The notes below the pieces were generated by a model that was given only the letters and a program-made list of their open reading frames with translations, was not told where the DNA came from and did not search any database. Positions 44,801 through 52,200 of a stretch of DNA of 64,000 nt are shown in pieces. Position 1 is the first letter of the stretch. Each line of letters starts with the position of its first letter. This stretch comes from Litoribrevibacter euphylliae (GTDB taxonomy: Bacteria > Pseudomonadota > Gammaproteobacteria > Pseudomonadales > Litoribrevibacteraceae), in contig NZ_JBHRSZ010000007.1 in NCBI RefSeq assembly GCF_042646085.1, positions 558,001 through 622,000 on the forward strand, in the 5' to 3' direction. A program made the translations under genes and the position numbers.

Positions 44801-46004
44801 ATAGGTGCCCTGTGTATTGGTAACGTTCGGTTTGTTGTTGTGCGTTGGTGGCGGCGATTAAATCGTTGCGGGTATCGTATTGGTACTCAGCCAGTGTTTC
44901 CGGATGATGGACAACCCCTTTGTCGGTGCGCTTAACGGCTTTGATATGAGTTAAATGACCACTGTGGTCGTAATAGAGCTCAATGCCTCGGGTTGGTGTG
45001 GTGTCAATGCGGGTGAGGCGGCCGGCTGCGCTGTAGAACAGGCGAAGCTGATTGCCATGAGTGTCGCTTATTCTGTCCAGAACCCAGGTGTTTTTAGTTT
45101 CAGTAAATGAACCGCGTACAAAGACCCAGTGGCTGTTGTCATTTTTAATCAGTCGATGGCTGCCATCGGCTTCATGATGAAGCGCTAGCCCTTCGGACAG
45201 TTGATAACTGGTTTGACCCTTTTCGACAGGCAGGAAGGGCAGTCTGCGGCCTTCTTCGTCAATAAGTACTAGAGATTCCAGCGCGGGTGTCTTTTGCTGA
45301 TTTAGCTCTTTCTCATCCAGAGTTTCATAGACTTCGATGAGTTGCAGGTGAAGATTACTTCGCCAGCCAAAGCCCATGCCAATGTTTTCGTGGCATTGGC
45401 TGGAACGATAGCTGCGAAGCCAGCGAATGGGCATAGGGCCATCGAGCTCGAAATCCAGCAGTTCAAGAATTTCTTCACCGCTGCTCATCGCGACTGGGTC
45501 ACCTTGGCAAATCTTATCGCTGTTCTTTTGATCGCTTTGTCCGGCGGCATTGGTGCCTTGGGCGTCCGTTCCCTTGGCGCCATTTTCGCTGGTTTGCTCG
45601 TCGGTCTGACCGCCTTGCGGTGGCGTCTCAGAGCGTACTTTGGGTTTCTCTGTATTTTGATCGTATTGAATGACTGGTTCTGCTTGTTTTTCCACGTACA
45701 TGTGGAGATCACCGCTTAGCAGTAATTCAGCGATGCGCTTAACGATTTGTTGCTTGGTGTTGAGTGTGCGAATGCTGTGGCTAAGTTTGCGTACATCCGC
45801 ACTGTCGAATGCCGCTAAGACGTCGACTAAGCTGGTGTCATTCAGGTTCTCATTGATACCGACTTGGCTTGTTAAATGAGAGATGGCTTCATTGATCGTT
45901 TGAAAGCTTTTTTTGTTACCAAATCCACTTTGGTTATTGTCGGCGCAGAAGAGAATATTTTGTCCATTCTGTGCCTTAATCGTGATGAGTTTCTTCGCAT
46001 CCAT
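41856..46004 (-). CDS. Rhs-family polymorphic toxin with C-terminal TNT (NAD+ glycohydrolase) domain
   Basis: The 1382-residue protein has an N-terminal domain, then the Rhs entry motif GDPVAMSSGEEILELLDFEL. Tens of YD repeats follow (for example YQYDALGRR), and the core ends with DHLGTPITLTDNHGQIAWQA, DPIGLAGGINHYQYVPNP and the DPFGL cleavage site. The tip after DPFGL matches TNT toxins: WPPNRGAI, GHRIDRFGGWYDSSGEF, KRALPNA and GMQGEGTQYELPDNI. TNT domains hydrolyse NAD+. There is no PAAR domain, so delivery, perhaps by a type VI system, is not shown. ATG 46004 is chosen over 46055. The tip is more A/T-rich than the repeat core. Confidence 0.92.
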   Translation of the reverse strand: MDAKKLITIKAQNGQNILFCADNNQSGFGNKKSFQTINEAISHLTSQVGINENLNDTSLVDVLAAFDSADVRKLSHSIRTLNTKQQIVKRIAELLLSGDLHMYVEKQAEPVIQYDQNTEKPKVRSETPPQGGQTDEQTSENGAKGTDAQGTNAAGQSDQKNSDKICQGDPVAMSSGEEILELLDFELDGPMPIRWLRSYRSSQCHENIGMGFGWRSNLHLQLIEVYETLDEKELNQQKTPALESLVLIDEEGRRLPFLPVEKGQTSYQLSEGLALHHEADGSHRLIKNDNSHWVFVRGSFTETKNTWVLDRISDTHGNQLRLFYSAAGRLTRIDTTPTRGIELYYDHSGHLTHIKAVKRTDKGVVHHPETLAEYQYDTRNDLIAATNAQQQTERYQYTGHLFTQRTRASGFSHYFEWQGEGPTARCIHNWGDDNQYDYHFQYVDEERLAISTDSRGQVWKFWHDEAGRLTTKESPSGHQWHYQFDEHGKKVAEITPSGATTQFTYNDLGQLSAITQPDGATTQYQYNDIGQRIVTVDAEGHIWRREYSVAGHLKRETHPNGATIQFRYNERSQLIERSQSLKSNTPDQTTKYLWNEDGQLLAQESGNQQTRFSYDDLGRLNGVLNAGGLITEYRRDAKGQLTQVRQFEQSQPDDKTQPDNATAPPEEITQSYRYDEAGRLTHYTDTKGHIHEYQYQGLSQPVKQIRADGSWLAFDYDQERNLTGITRSDGNHYQIEYNGEELPIKLTGFDGRQQTLKYDPEGHLIESDDSGERGIRLKRDALGRVTESIGRHHDTQHASHNTQSNHFKYDKLGRVTFANNADRKLSFKYNAVGQATEHWQDQWKIQHQYDLAGRRTQTTYPDGQVVDYRYDQNSRLHQIGLNAQPLILRKFDALGHEIERECSNGVLLTQQIDAFGRLTEQAFSYSSAAATVDNTSNSEERTHRRDYQYKNDQIAQVADSLLGEKHYQYDQLEQLTKVDKNGETTEEFNWDSFGNPIGPDDHVQNDRLLQHKQQHYRYDACGNQVQVTSNNPDQHQSREFDAFNQLARLKHQGKVHQYQYDALGRRASKLTEQGKIDYLWDGDQLIGEHHNGHFRWYLYEPGTFLPVALIDNGQVYHYHLDHLGTPITLTDNHGQIAWQADYSAFGIANIRIERINNPIRFQGQYFDQESGLHYNRFRYYDPTIGRFIHQDPIGLAGGINHYQYVPNPVSWTDPFGLSCKENSWNTFQKRSKGVFTNSKQAAQGYKHWQNEEWDELEALLGPNSWPPNRGAINSENVVLPTGHRIDRFGGWYDSSGEFHDLGAFVSPEGEKFDKRALPNATKTKPYMTYEVLKPLPAESAKAIPWFGMQGEGTQYELPDNIDKLVSDGYLKPVKPKFDPSKL

Positions 46005-46226
46005 GCGTCGCTCGTTCCTTGAGTGCACGTTCCTGTATGCGTCATTTATACACAAAAACTTTGTGAGGCTATCGGCAAAATGTAATTCTGAGATATAGAC
46101 CCAAAAAATTTTTCTTTTGATGGTTTGTTGAGCGGTCGGGCTAATGCCTTATTCTGAAGCTTGTTGTGAGTGGGCTTTAGGAAAAAGTTAGGAAAGGCGT
46201 TAGCTAATGAGCTAAGTAGAAAGCAA

Positions 46227-46251
46227 TCTGACCACCAAGAGGGTGGTCAGA
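46227..46251 (-). terminator. Terminator of gshB
   Basis: tctgaccacc and ggtggtcaga form a perfect 10-bp stem with a 5-base loop, 23 bases after the gshB stop codon. The T-run is weak (attgctttc). Confidence 0.6.
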
Positions 46252-46274
46252 AAGAGCTTGTGGTAATGGGGAAT

Positions 46275-47315
46275 TTATTGCTGATTACGGATGTCGTTGA
46301 GCCGCTTAATCAGGAACTCTAATTCGGCGTGTTGTTCCTGCTTCTCGTTCACTTTCTCTTCGATGGCATCCACCACTTGGCGTTGCAGCTTAACCTTATT
46401 GAGTCGATTGATGTTGGTGATGCCGCCAGGGTTACAGACGTTTACTTCCAAAATTTTATCGCCAATCATATCCAGGCCAACAAAGAACAAGCCATCAGCG
46501 GCCAGTTTCGGTCCGACTTTTTTACAGACGTGCAATTGACTGTCGGTCATCACGTATTTGTGAGCCGAACCACCTTGTTGAATGTTGGCGCGAATATCCC
46601 CTTCGGCGGGTTTGCGTTGATAGGCACCGATGTATTTACCGTTGAGCATTAATACTCGAACGTCGCCTTGCTCCGCGCCTTCGATGTATTCCTGCAGAAT
46701 CACGTAGTTGCTGTTGCCCTGACCGCTGATGTAGAAATCCAGCAGCGAGTTGATGTTCGACTCGGCATTTTTCTCAAGCACGATCACACCGCGACCGCCG
46801 GAACCGTCCAAAGGCTTCAGAATCATTTTCTCGTTTTCAGACTCGCTCACTACACGTCGCAAATAATCTTTATTCTTCGAAACATGTGTCACCGGTAAGA
46901 AGGTGTTGTGTGGGTCATGAAATGTTGTGGTGTAAAGTTTATTGCTGGCTTTTCTTAAGCCATCAATGTCGTTCAAAACCACAGTTTCATTTTTAATGGA
47001 GTCGAGGAAGTTCAATAAGATTGGATCGATCGGCGGATCTTTACGAATAAACAGCGCATCAAAGGCGTGCAAAGGCACCATTTTTTCATTGAAATCGACA
47101 CGCTTATAAAAGGTGTCGTATTTCTCCGGAACTTTATCCATTGGCTGAATATTTTTAACAAAGCCGTGTACCACATTTTCGCGTACGGTAAGGTTTTGCG
47201 GGTACAAGATGGCAACTTTATGCTTGCGCACCAAGCACTCTTGAATGATTGATAACGTTGCGCTTTTACCGGGTTCGATATCTTCCCAAGCGTTGATGAT
47301 GAATCCTATGTACAC
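46275..47315 (-). CDS. gshB: Glutathione synthetase
   Basis: The 346-residue ATP-grasp enzyme joins gamma-glutamylcysteine and glycine. Motifs of GshB are present: the N-terminal IGFIINAWEDIEPGKSA, KPLDGSGGRGVIVLEKN, VILQEYIEGAEQGDVRVLML, and the metal-ligand end ILEVNVCNPGGITNIN. It starts at a GTG (47315), preceded by atggaa; a 16-bp perfect dyad ends right before this. Length is a little above E. coli GshB (316) because of a C-terminal helical tail. Confidence 0.88.
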   Translation of the reverse strand: MYIGFIINAWEDIEPGKSATLSIIQECLVRKHKVAILYPQNLTVRENVVHGFVKNIQPMDKVPEKYDTFYKRVDFNEKMVPLHAFDALFIRKDPPIDPILLNFLDSIKNETVVLNDIDGLRKASNKLYTTTFHDPHNTFLPVTHVSKNKDYLRRVVSESENEKMILKPLDGSGGRGVIVLEKNAESNINSLLDFYISGQGNSNYVILQEYIEGAEQGDVRVLMLNGKYIGAYQRKPAEGDIRANIQQGGSAHKYVMTDSQLHVCKKVGPKLAADGLFFVGLDMIGDKILEVNVCNPGGITNINRLNKVKLQRQVVDAIEEKVNEKQEQHAELEFLIKRLNDIRNQQ

Positions 47316-47326
47316 GGGCGTGATTC

Positions 47327-47367
47327 CATAACTAGAGTTAAAAATCCCGTATTTAACTCTAGTTATG
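47327..47367 (-). promoter_or_regulatory. Perfect 16-bp dyad in the gshB leader
   Basis: The arms cataactagagttaaa and tttaactctagttatg pair over 16 bp with a 9-base spacer. On the minus strand the dyad ends about 11 bases before the GTG start, touching the ribosome site (gga). It could be an operator or an RNA hairpin that limits translation; the sequence alone does not decide. Confidence 0.7.
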
Positions 47368-47441
47368 TGACATTAGGAATAAATTTTCAGATCAAAAAAA
47401 TCAATACTTTCGAGTTCTAAATGATTGATCTGGAAATATAT

Positions 47442-48287
47442 TTACAGGTCTGAAAATAATGGCTTTTTCGGCATGATTGGTTCGAATTCGGCCTGCGTTT
47501 TTTGAGCGCTTGCAGCAAAGCTCTTCATCATGTCGTTCGGGCGGAACATACCGGACTGCCACGTCGCCATGTATTTAAGGCTGTCTGCGATGGAGTGATC
47601 ACGACTGAAATTGATCATTTCCTTACAACCGGCCACGGCCATAGGTGATTGTTCTGCGATTTGGCGTGCAATTTCCATCACGCCGTCGAGCATGGCTTGT
47701 TGAGAGTCAAAGACGCGATTTACAAAACCCATCTCCTTGGCTTCTTGAGCGGAGAATTTACGGCCGGTGTAGGCTAGCTCACGGGCAATGCCTTCCGGTA
47801 CCAGTCTTGGGAAACGCTGCAAAGTGCCTAGGTCAGCGGTCATGCCGATTTGTGTTTCTTTGATGGTGAAGAAGGCGTCTTCGGTACAATAACGGCTATC
47901 GCTGGCACAGACCATATCCACTGCACCGCCTATGCAACCACCATGTATGGCAGAAAGCACTGGCATGCGGGCGTTTTCAAGAACGTTAAATACGTCCTGT
48001 AGGTCTAACACCAAACGACGCAGGTTCTCGGCCATACGTGCCGGATCGCCTTTGTTTGGTAGGGCTTTGGGGTTACTGAAGACCGCCAGATCCATACCTG
48101 CACAGAAGTGTTTTCCGGTTGAAGAGAGGACGATGACTCGGGCTTCGGCTTGTGCATCAATCTCTTCAATGACGCCACGGAACTCTCGCCAAAAGTCGAT
48201 GTTCATGGAATTCATTGCCTCTGGGCGATTCAGAACTACATGGGCGATGTGATCTTTGATGTCTACTTTTAAACTCTTTAATTCCAT
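47442..48287 (-). CDS. Enoyl-CoA hydratase/isomerase family protein
   Basis: The 281-residue crotonase-fold protein has the oxyanion-hole segments KHFCAGMDLAVF and HGGCIGGAVDMVCASD. The active-site region ETQIGMTADLGTLQRFPRLV carries an Asp in place of the second Glu of hydratases, as in Delta3,5-Delta2,4-dienoyl-CoA isomerases. It may thus act in unsaturated fatty-acid breakdown beside FadH. It stands alone, downstream of the fabY gene. Confidence 0.82.
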   Translation of the reverse strand: MELKSLKVDIKDHIAHVVLNRPEAMNSMNIDFWREFRGVIEEIDAQAEARVIVLSSTGKHFCAGMDLAVFSNPKALPNKGDPARMAENLRRLVLDLQDVFNVLENARMPVLSAIHGGCIGGAVDMVCASDSRYCTEDAFFTIKETQIGMTADLGTLQRFPRLVPEGIARELAYTGRKFSAQEAKEMGFVNRVFDSQQAMLDGVMEIARQIAEQSPMAVAGCKEMINFSRDHSIADSLKYMATWQSGMFRPNDMMKSFAASAQKTQAEFEPIMPKKPLFSDL

Positions 48288-48490
48288 GATCTATCCTCTG
48301 TTCAGGCACTTGGTATGACGCATATGTGTGCTATTAGATTTAGAACTATACACTGTAAAGTGGTTGTGCAAAGTACGTTAATGTTCTGAGTGTAGGATGT
48401 CAACGCAAAGTCAGTGACGCTATGTAAGTGATACGGTGTTTAGAGGAGAAAAAGTTAAGATGGGGTGGGGACGAGTTGTGAAGAAAGAGG

Positions 48491-48530
48491 TTAAAAGACA
48501 GGCCGAAGGATCATCTCTTAGGCCTGTCTT
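48491..48530 (-). terminator. Intrinsic terminator of fabY
   Basis: aagacaggcc and ggcctgtctt form a perfect 10-bp stem with a 16-base loop. On the minus strand TTTT follows. It is 20 bases after the fabY stop codon. Confidence 0.8.
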
Positions 48531-48549
48531 GATTCGATGGTGGTGCTAA

Positions 48550-50463
48550 TTAACACATATCATCGAACGGGTTTTTAAGATCCAGCGAAATACTGTTCTT
48601 ATAGCCCGGAAGTGTCATTGACTCTTTCGATAGGCGGATTTCTTTTTCATCAATCATGTCTTGGCCGTAACGATAGAACAGATTGAACTGGCCGTAGTTG
48701 GCTTCCTGACGATACGCTTCTTGATTTTGTTTTACCTGAGCGCGTTGTGCTTCCTTCGCTTGAATGGCTGCTTCACCATGACGTTTCTCGATCATCTTGT
48801 TGGTGATGTTCGGAGATAGAATCACCGCGGTAGCGTTGTTGCCGCCGAAGCCTTTGGAGTTAATGAAAGCAACGTCTTGTGGCTGACACTGGTAATGTTC
48901 TGTACTGATCGTTAGGTGTTGATCAAAGACATCGTCCGCCACTTCGTTGATGGTGGTGATGCCTGGCATGATGTTGTGTTCAAAGACACCCAATGCCCAC
49001 GCTAATTGATCGCCACTGGCAGGGCCTAATGAGTGGCCAAGATAAGCTTTCGGTGCCGCAACTGGCCAATCTTCAATGCCGAACGTTTCAGCGACAGTAT
49101 GGAAAATATGAGATTCAGTGACTCGGTTTTGCGGGGTACTGGAGCCGTGTGCTAAAACGAAACTGTGTTTCTGAATGGTTTCTTCGCCAACGATATTCTT
49201 GGCCAGTGCCACGGCTTTCGCCATCGACACATAGTTACCTGGGCCAGGTGCGGTAATGGACTTTTTCACGCCGTCGGCGTTCACGAAGACATCCGCAACC
49301 GAGCCTAAGATGTCCGCGCCTAATTCAAGTGCTAGCGCGTCGTCCATTAAGATAAAATACTGTGCGCCTTCGCCCAGCGTGAAACCACAGTTTTGGCCGA
49401 ATGGGCGACTGGTACGACGGTAATCTACCTGATCGGTTTTATCGATCATACGCAGGTATTTTTCATTTGCTAACGCACCCATATTGCCAAAGCTCTCGGC
49501 GGCTTCCGGTACGATTAATGCGTCTGAATTACCTACGATGGCGGCGCGAATTTTTCCGCTCTGAATGTCATGAATGGCAGCCTTTAAGTTGTATAGGAAG
49601 CTGGCACAAGCGCCGGTGGCACTGATGGTTGAACCAACATTGCCCGTTACATAAGCGTTGATGAAGTCGCTTGGCGCGGTGTTCAAGCTCATGGCTGCGT
49701 TTTTAGAACCAACGCGACCGCCTTTTAAGCGCGCTTGCATGGCGTTACCCATGCCTTCGGCGTGGAGCTGGCCTTGGGTCGAACTGGAATAGGTGCCGAT
49801 TTGATCCGGGCTGACGTGATCTAACACGTCTTGCCAATCGATACCGGTAGATTTGATTGCATCGGTCGCTCCAAAGATGACGTTTTGCAGACCGCGCGGT
49901 TGGTGATGGCTGTTGTACAGTTTCGCAGGCTCAAAGCCGGTTGGCAGTTGGCCGGCAGCTTTGATTGGGTTGTCGAGGGTTGAGTTATGCAGAATTTCCA
50001 GCGTACCTGCAACGCTGACTTCGCTCATGCCGGTTGCTTGACCGTCTGCGTCGGTGCTTTCTGTGGTTTGCCAGTTTTCCGGGATTGGGCGAGGTAAGTC
50101 TTTGGTTTTAACAGTAAATGTGAAGTCAGACTGTTTCGAATCAAGAGACATTTTTTGATGCCAAGGCGTTGCATCCGGGTCGAAGTGTTCTTTTTCAATC
50201 TTACGAATAAGTGTTCCGGCTAACACTTGTTCGCCGAATAGGTCTTCGATTTGATTTGCTTCAATAACACGATCGTTCTGATCAACTAGCTTTCCATCCT
50301 GATAGCGAACGAGATTCATCAAACAGGCAAGGCCCAAGAAGGTCTCTTGCCTAAGATTTGCGGTTAATTGATCAATTACAATGCGTCTGAAGCCTTGATG
50401 AAAAGATGTTCTGCCTGAGGCATTGATGCCACCCATGCCGACGATAACTGGTAATGCTGTCAT
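48550..50463 (-). CDS. fabY: Beta-ketoacyl synthase of the FabY type
   Basis: The 637-residue protein begins LPVIVGMGGINASGRTSFHQ and is longer than FabB/FabF. The condensing-enzyme triad is present: Cys in SATGACASFLYN, His in VLAHGSSTPQNRVTE and His in YLGHSLGPASGDQLAW. In P. aeruginosa, FabY (PA5174, similar length and N-terminus) condenses acetyl-CoA with malonyl-ACP to start fatty-acid synthesis. I start at ATG 50463 (gggatcaat before it); a TTG 21 bases up is unlikely. A short extra C-terminal tail ends NPFDDMC. Confidence 0.85.
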   Translation of the reverse strand: MTALPVIVGMGGINASGRTSFHQGFRRIVIDQLTANLRQETFLGLACLMNLVRYQDGKLVDQNDRVIEANQIEDLFGEQVLAGTLIRKIEKEHFDPDATPWHQKMSLDSKQSDFTFTVKTKDLPRPIPENWQTTESTDADGQATGMSEVSVAGTLEILHNSTLDNPIKAAGQLPTGFEPAKLYNSHHQPRGLQNVIFGATDAIKSTGIDWQDVLDHVSPDQIGTYSSSTQGQLHAEGMGNAMQARLKGGRVGSKNAAMSLNTAPSDFINAYVTGNVGSTISATGACASFLYNLKAAIHDIQSGKIRAAIVGNSDALIVPEAAESFGNMGALANEKYLRMIDKTDQVDYRRTSRPFGQNCGFTLGEGAQYFILMDDALALELGADILGSVADVFVNADGVKKSITAPGPGNYVSMAKAVALAKNIVGEETIQKHSFVLAHGSSTPQNRVTESHIFHTVAETFGIEDWPVAAPKAYLGHSLGPASGDQLAWALGVFEHNIMPGITTINEVADDVFDQHLTISTEHYQCQPQDVAFINSKGFGGNNATAVILSPNITNKMIEKRHGEAAIQAKEAQRAQVKQNQEAYRQEANYGQFNLFYRYGQDMIDEKEIRLSKESMTLPGYKNSISLDLKNPFDDMC

Positions 50464-50617
50464 ATTGATCCCGTCCGTACCCAAAAAATATGCAAGTGTA
50501 CGCTGTTTTTTGTTTAAGGTTTAGTAGGGGAAGGGAATCCAGTGTAAAAAAATAGTAATTTTGGGTGAGTATTTGTTGTGAGGAATGGTAACCAAAAAAT
50601 GGCAAGCGAGAACAAGG

Positions 50618-50644
50618 CAAAAAAAGGCCAGTTAAAAACTGGCC
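50618..50644 (-). terminator. Intrinsic terminator after the EamA gene
   Basis: ggccagtt and aactggcc enclose AAA; on the minus strand seven T follow. It is about 160 bases after the eamA stop codon. Confidence 0.75.
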
Positions 50645-50649
50645 GAAGA

Positions 50650-50756
50650 CTCTCAGTGAGAGAATCGAAGTTCTCAACGACTCTTTCGAGTAAGGGAGAC
50701 GAGAACTTCGAGACTTAGGTAAAACGTGTGTGGAGGCTTTCTTGTGAAAGCCTCCA
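50650..50756 (-). ncRNA. Cluster of four stem-loops, possible small RNA or 3' UTR
   Basis: Stems seen: ctctc with gagag (50650-50662); tcgaagttctc with gagaacttcga (50665-50711, perfect 11 bp), holding a short actc/gagt stem; and tggaggctttc with gaaagcctcca around ttgt (50731-50756, perfect 11 bp). With the T-tailed hairpin at 50618-50644 they make a structured stretch that could be the 3' end of the eamA transcript or a separate small RNA. Confidence 0.35.
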
Positions 50757-50804
50757 GTAAAGGAAAGTGCAGTTATCCTTCAATGTTGTAAGCAATACCT
50801 CTTC

Positions 50805-51770
50805 TTATCTGAATTTCAGGGCACCAAATACGGCGGCTGCAATCAGTAAAACATAACCCAGTTGACTAAATTCTAGGGTTTCACCGAGCAGTAGCGCTGC
50901 AAAAACCAAGGTCAGGAAGGGTTGCAACAACTGCAGTTGGCTGATGCGACCGATGCCTGCTTGCGCCATGCCGTCATACCAGAAATGGAAGCCTAACCAT
51001 TGGCTGATCAGAGCTAGGTAGATCAGGGCTAAGCCCGCTTCCAAATTCCAAGAAAACCCTTCCATTGCGTAGTAACCAAAAATCAACCCCGATACTGGAA
51101 GATACAGAATCATCATCCAGCAGATGGTTTGCCATCCGCCCAAAGTCTTAGCAACGTGACCTCCAATGGCATAACCGAAACTGGCCGATGCAAGTGTCAG
51201 TAGCAGTGATGCTGGTAGATCAACCGATAAGCCGTTACTGAAGTAATGGCTCAATAATGCAAAGCCTGCAAATGCGCTGATCCAAAAACCGATATTGTGT
51301 CGTTCTTTCGAGACAAAGATCGCTAAAATTGCGGTCAACAATGGCAGAGCGGATAGGGCCACGCCCATTTCGACAGCGCTCGTTTGCTGTAAGGCTAAGC
51401 TGATGCCGTATGGGAACCCGACACAGATGCCAAGGCCTGCCACTAAAAGACCACCCGTTTCTTTTAAGGTAGGCACTCGACTTGATAATTTACCAATCAA
51501 GAAAAGACTGAATACCCCTGCCAAAAGCACTCGTACTGCGGCGATGGCTTCTGGGCTAAAACCTGTTAATGCAATCTTAGTCATTGGGACCGTCAGGCTG
51601 AACAGCACCACGGCTGCTAAACCTTTGGCAATGCCCTTGTAGTTTGGGGCATCAATCGTCATCGCGCTGTCTTGCAGATTGCTCTTAATGGCACCTGCAT
51701 GTGTTTGAGTCAATGCACGCTCCCTGGAGGAGGATGCAGTTGATAGTTGTGGCCTTGTTAATAAGTCCAT
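50805..51770 (-). CDS. EamA/DMT-family transporter
   Basis: The 321-residue protein has ten transmembrane helices in two EamA repeats (KGLAAVVLFSLTVPMTKIAL; QLQLLQPFLTLVFAALLLGE). Such proteins export amino acids or related metabolites. It is divergent from a MocR regulator with an operator-rich gap, as is common for MocR-controlled exporters. Start at 51770 with ggaggg 6 bases before; the N-terminal 40 residues before the first helix are unusually long. Confidence 0.87.
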   Translation of the reverse strand: MDLLTRPQLSTASSSRERALTQTHAGAIKSNLQDSAMTIDAPNYKGIAKGLAAVVLFSLTVPMTKIALTGFSPEAIAAVRVLLAGVFSLFLIGKLSSRVPTLKETGGLLVAGLGICVGFPYGISLALQQTSAVEMGVALSALPLLTAILAIFVSKERHNIGFWISAFAGFALLSHYFSNGLSVDLPASLLLTLASASFGYAIGGHVAKTLGGWQTICWMMILYLPVSGLIFGYYAMEGFSWNLEAGLALIYLALISQWLGFHFWYDGMAQAGIGRISQLQLLQPFLTLVFAALLLGETLEFSQLGYVLLIAAAVFGALKFR

Positions 51771-52200
51771 TGTTAACCCTCCAGTGTTATGACGTCTGTA
51801 CGGTGATGTGTTTCTTTCAGCGCAAAAAACAGTGCTAAAACCCCATCATCAGTGCATAGGTCGGTTGCTAAGTATTGTTTTATTAGTGATCAGCTTGGTT
51901 GTCTTAATTTCGCTGATTCGATGAAGGTGTATTGTCTAGAAAATATTCAAGTACAGTTAGAGGCAGTACAGTTTTAAAAAAGCAGTACAGTTGAAGAGAT
52001 TTCTCAAACTGTACTGCCTGTTTTTGTCTAAACTGTACTCGTATGCATTACAGGAAAGGGTGTACACTACGCTGAATGCCTTATAAATAAAGGAATAGAG
52101 TAGATAACAGTAGGTGATTACAGGCTTCTTTCTTACATGATGTAAGTAATTAACTGTACTGTATTTGAATGAATACTATAAATTATTGAGGATCACAGTC
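51771..52200. promoter_or_regulatory. Divergent eamA-mocR control region with six 9-bp words
   Basis: The word agtacagtt or its reverse complement aactgtact appears at 51950-51958, 51965-51973, 51984-51992, 52007-52015, 52031-52039 and 52152-52160; the first three point one way and the last three the other. This is the kind of direct and inverted array bound by MocR-type regulators. A palindrome ttacatgatgtaa also lies at 52134-52146. Confidence 0.75.

Larger units (their letters stand above)
50464..50804. other. Hairpin-rich intergenic region
   Basis: This 341-base region contains no gene. It holds the eamA terminator at 50618-50644 and four more hairpins between 50650 and 50756, described separately. 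The part next to fabY must hold its promoter. Confidence 0.6.
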
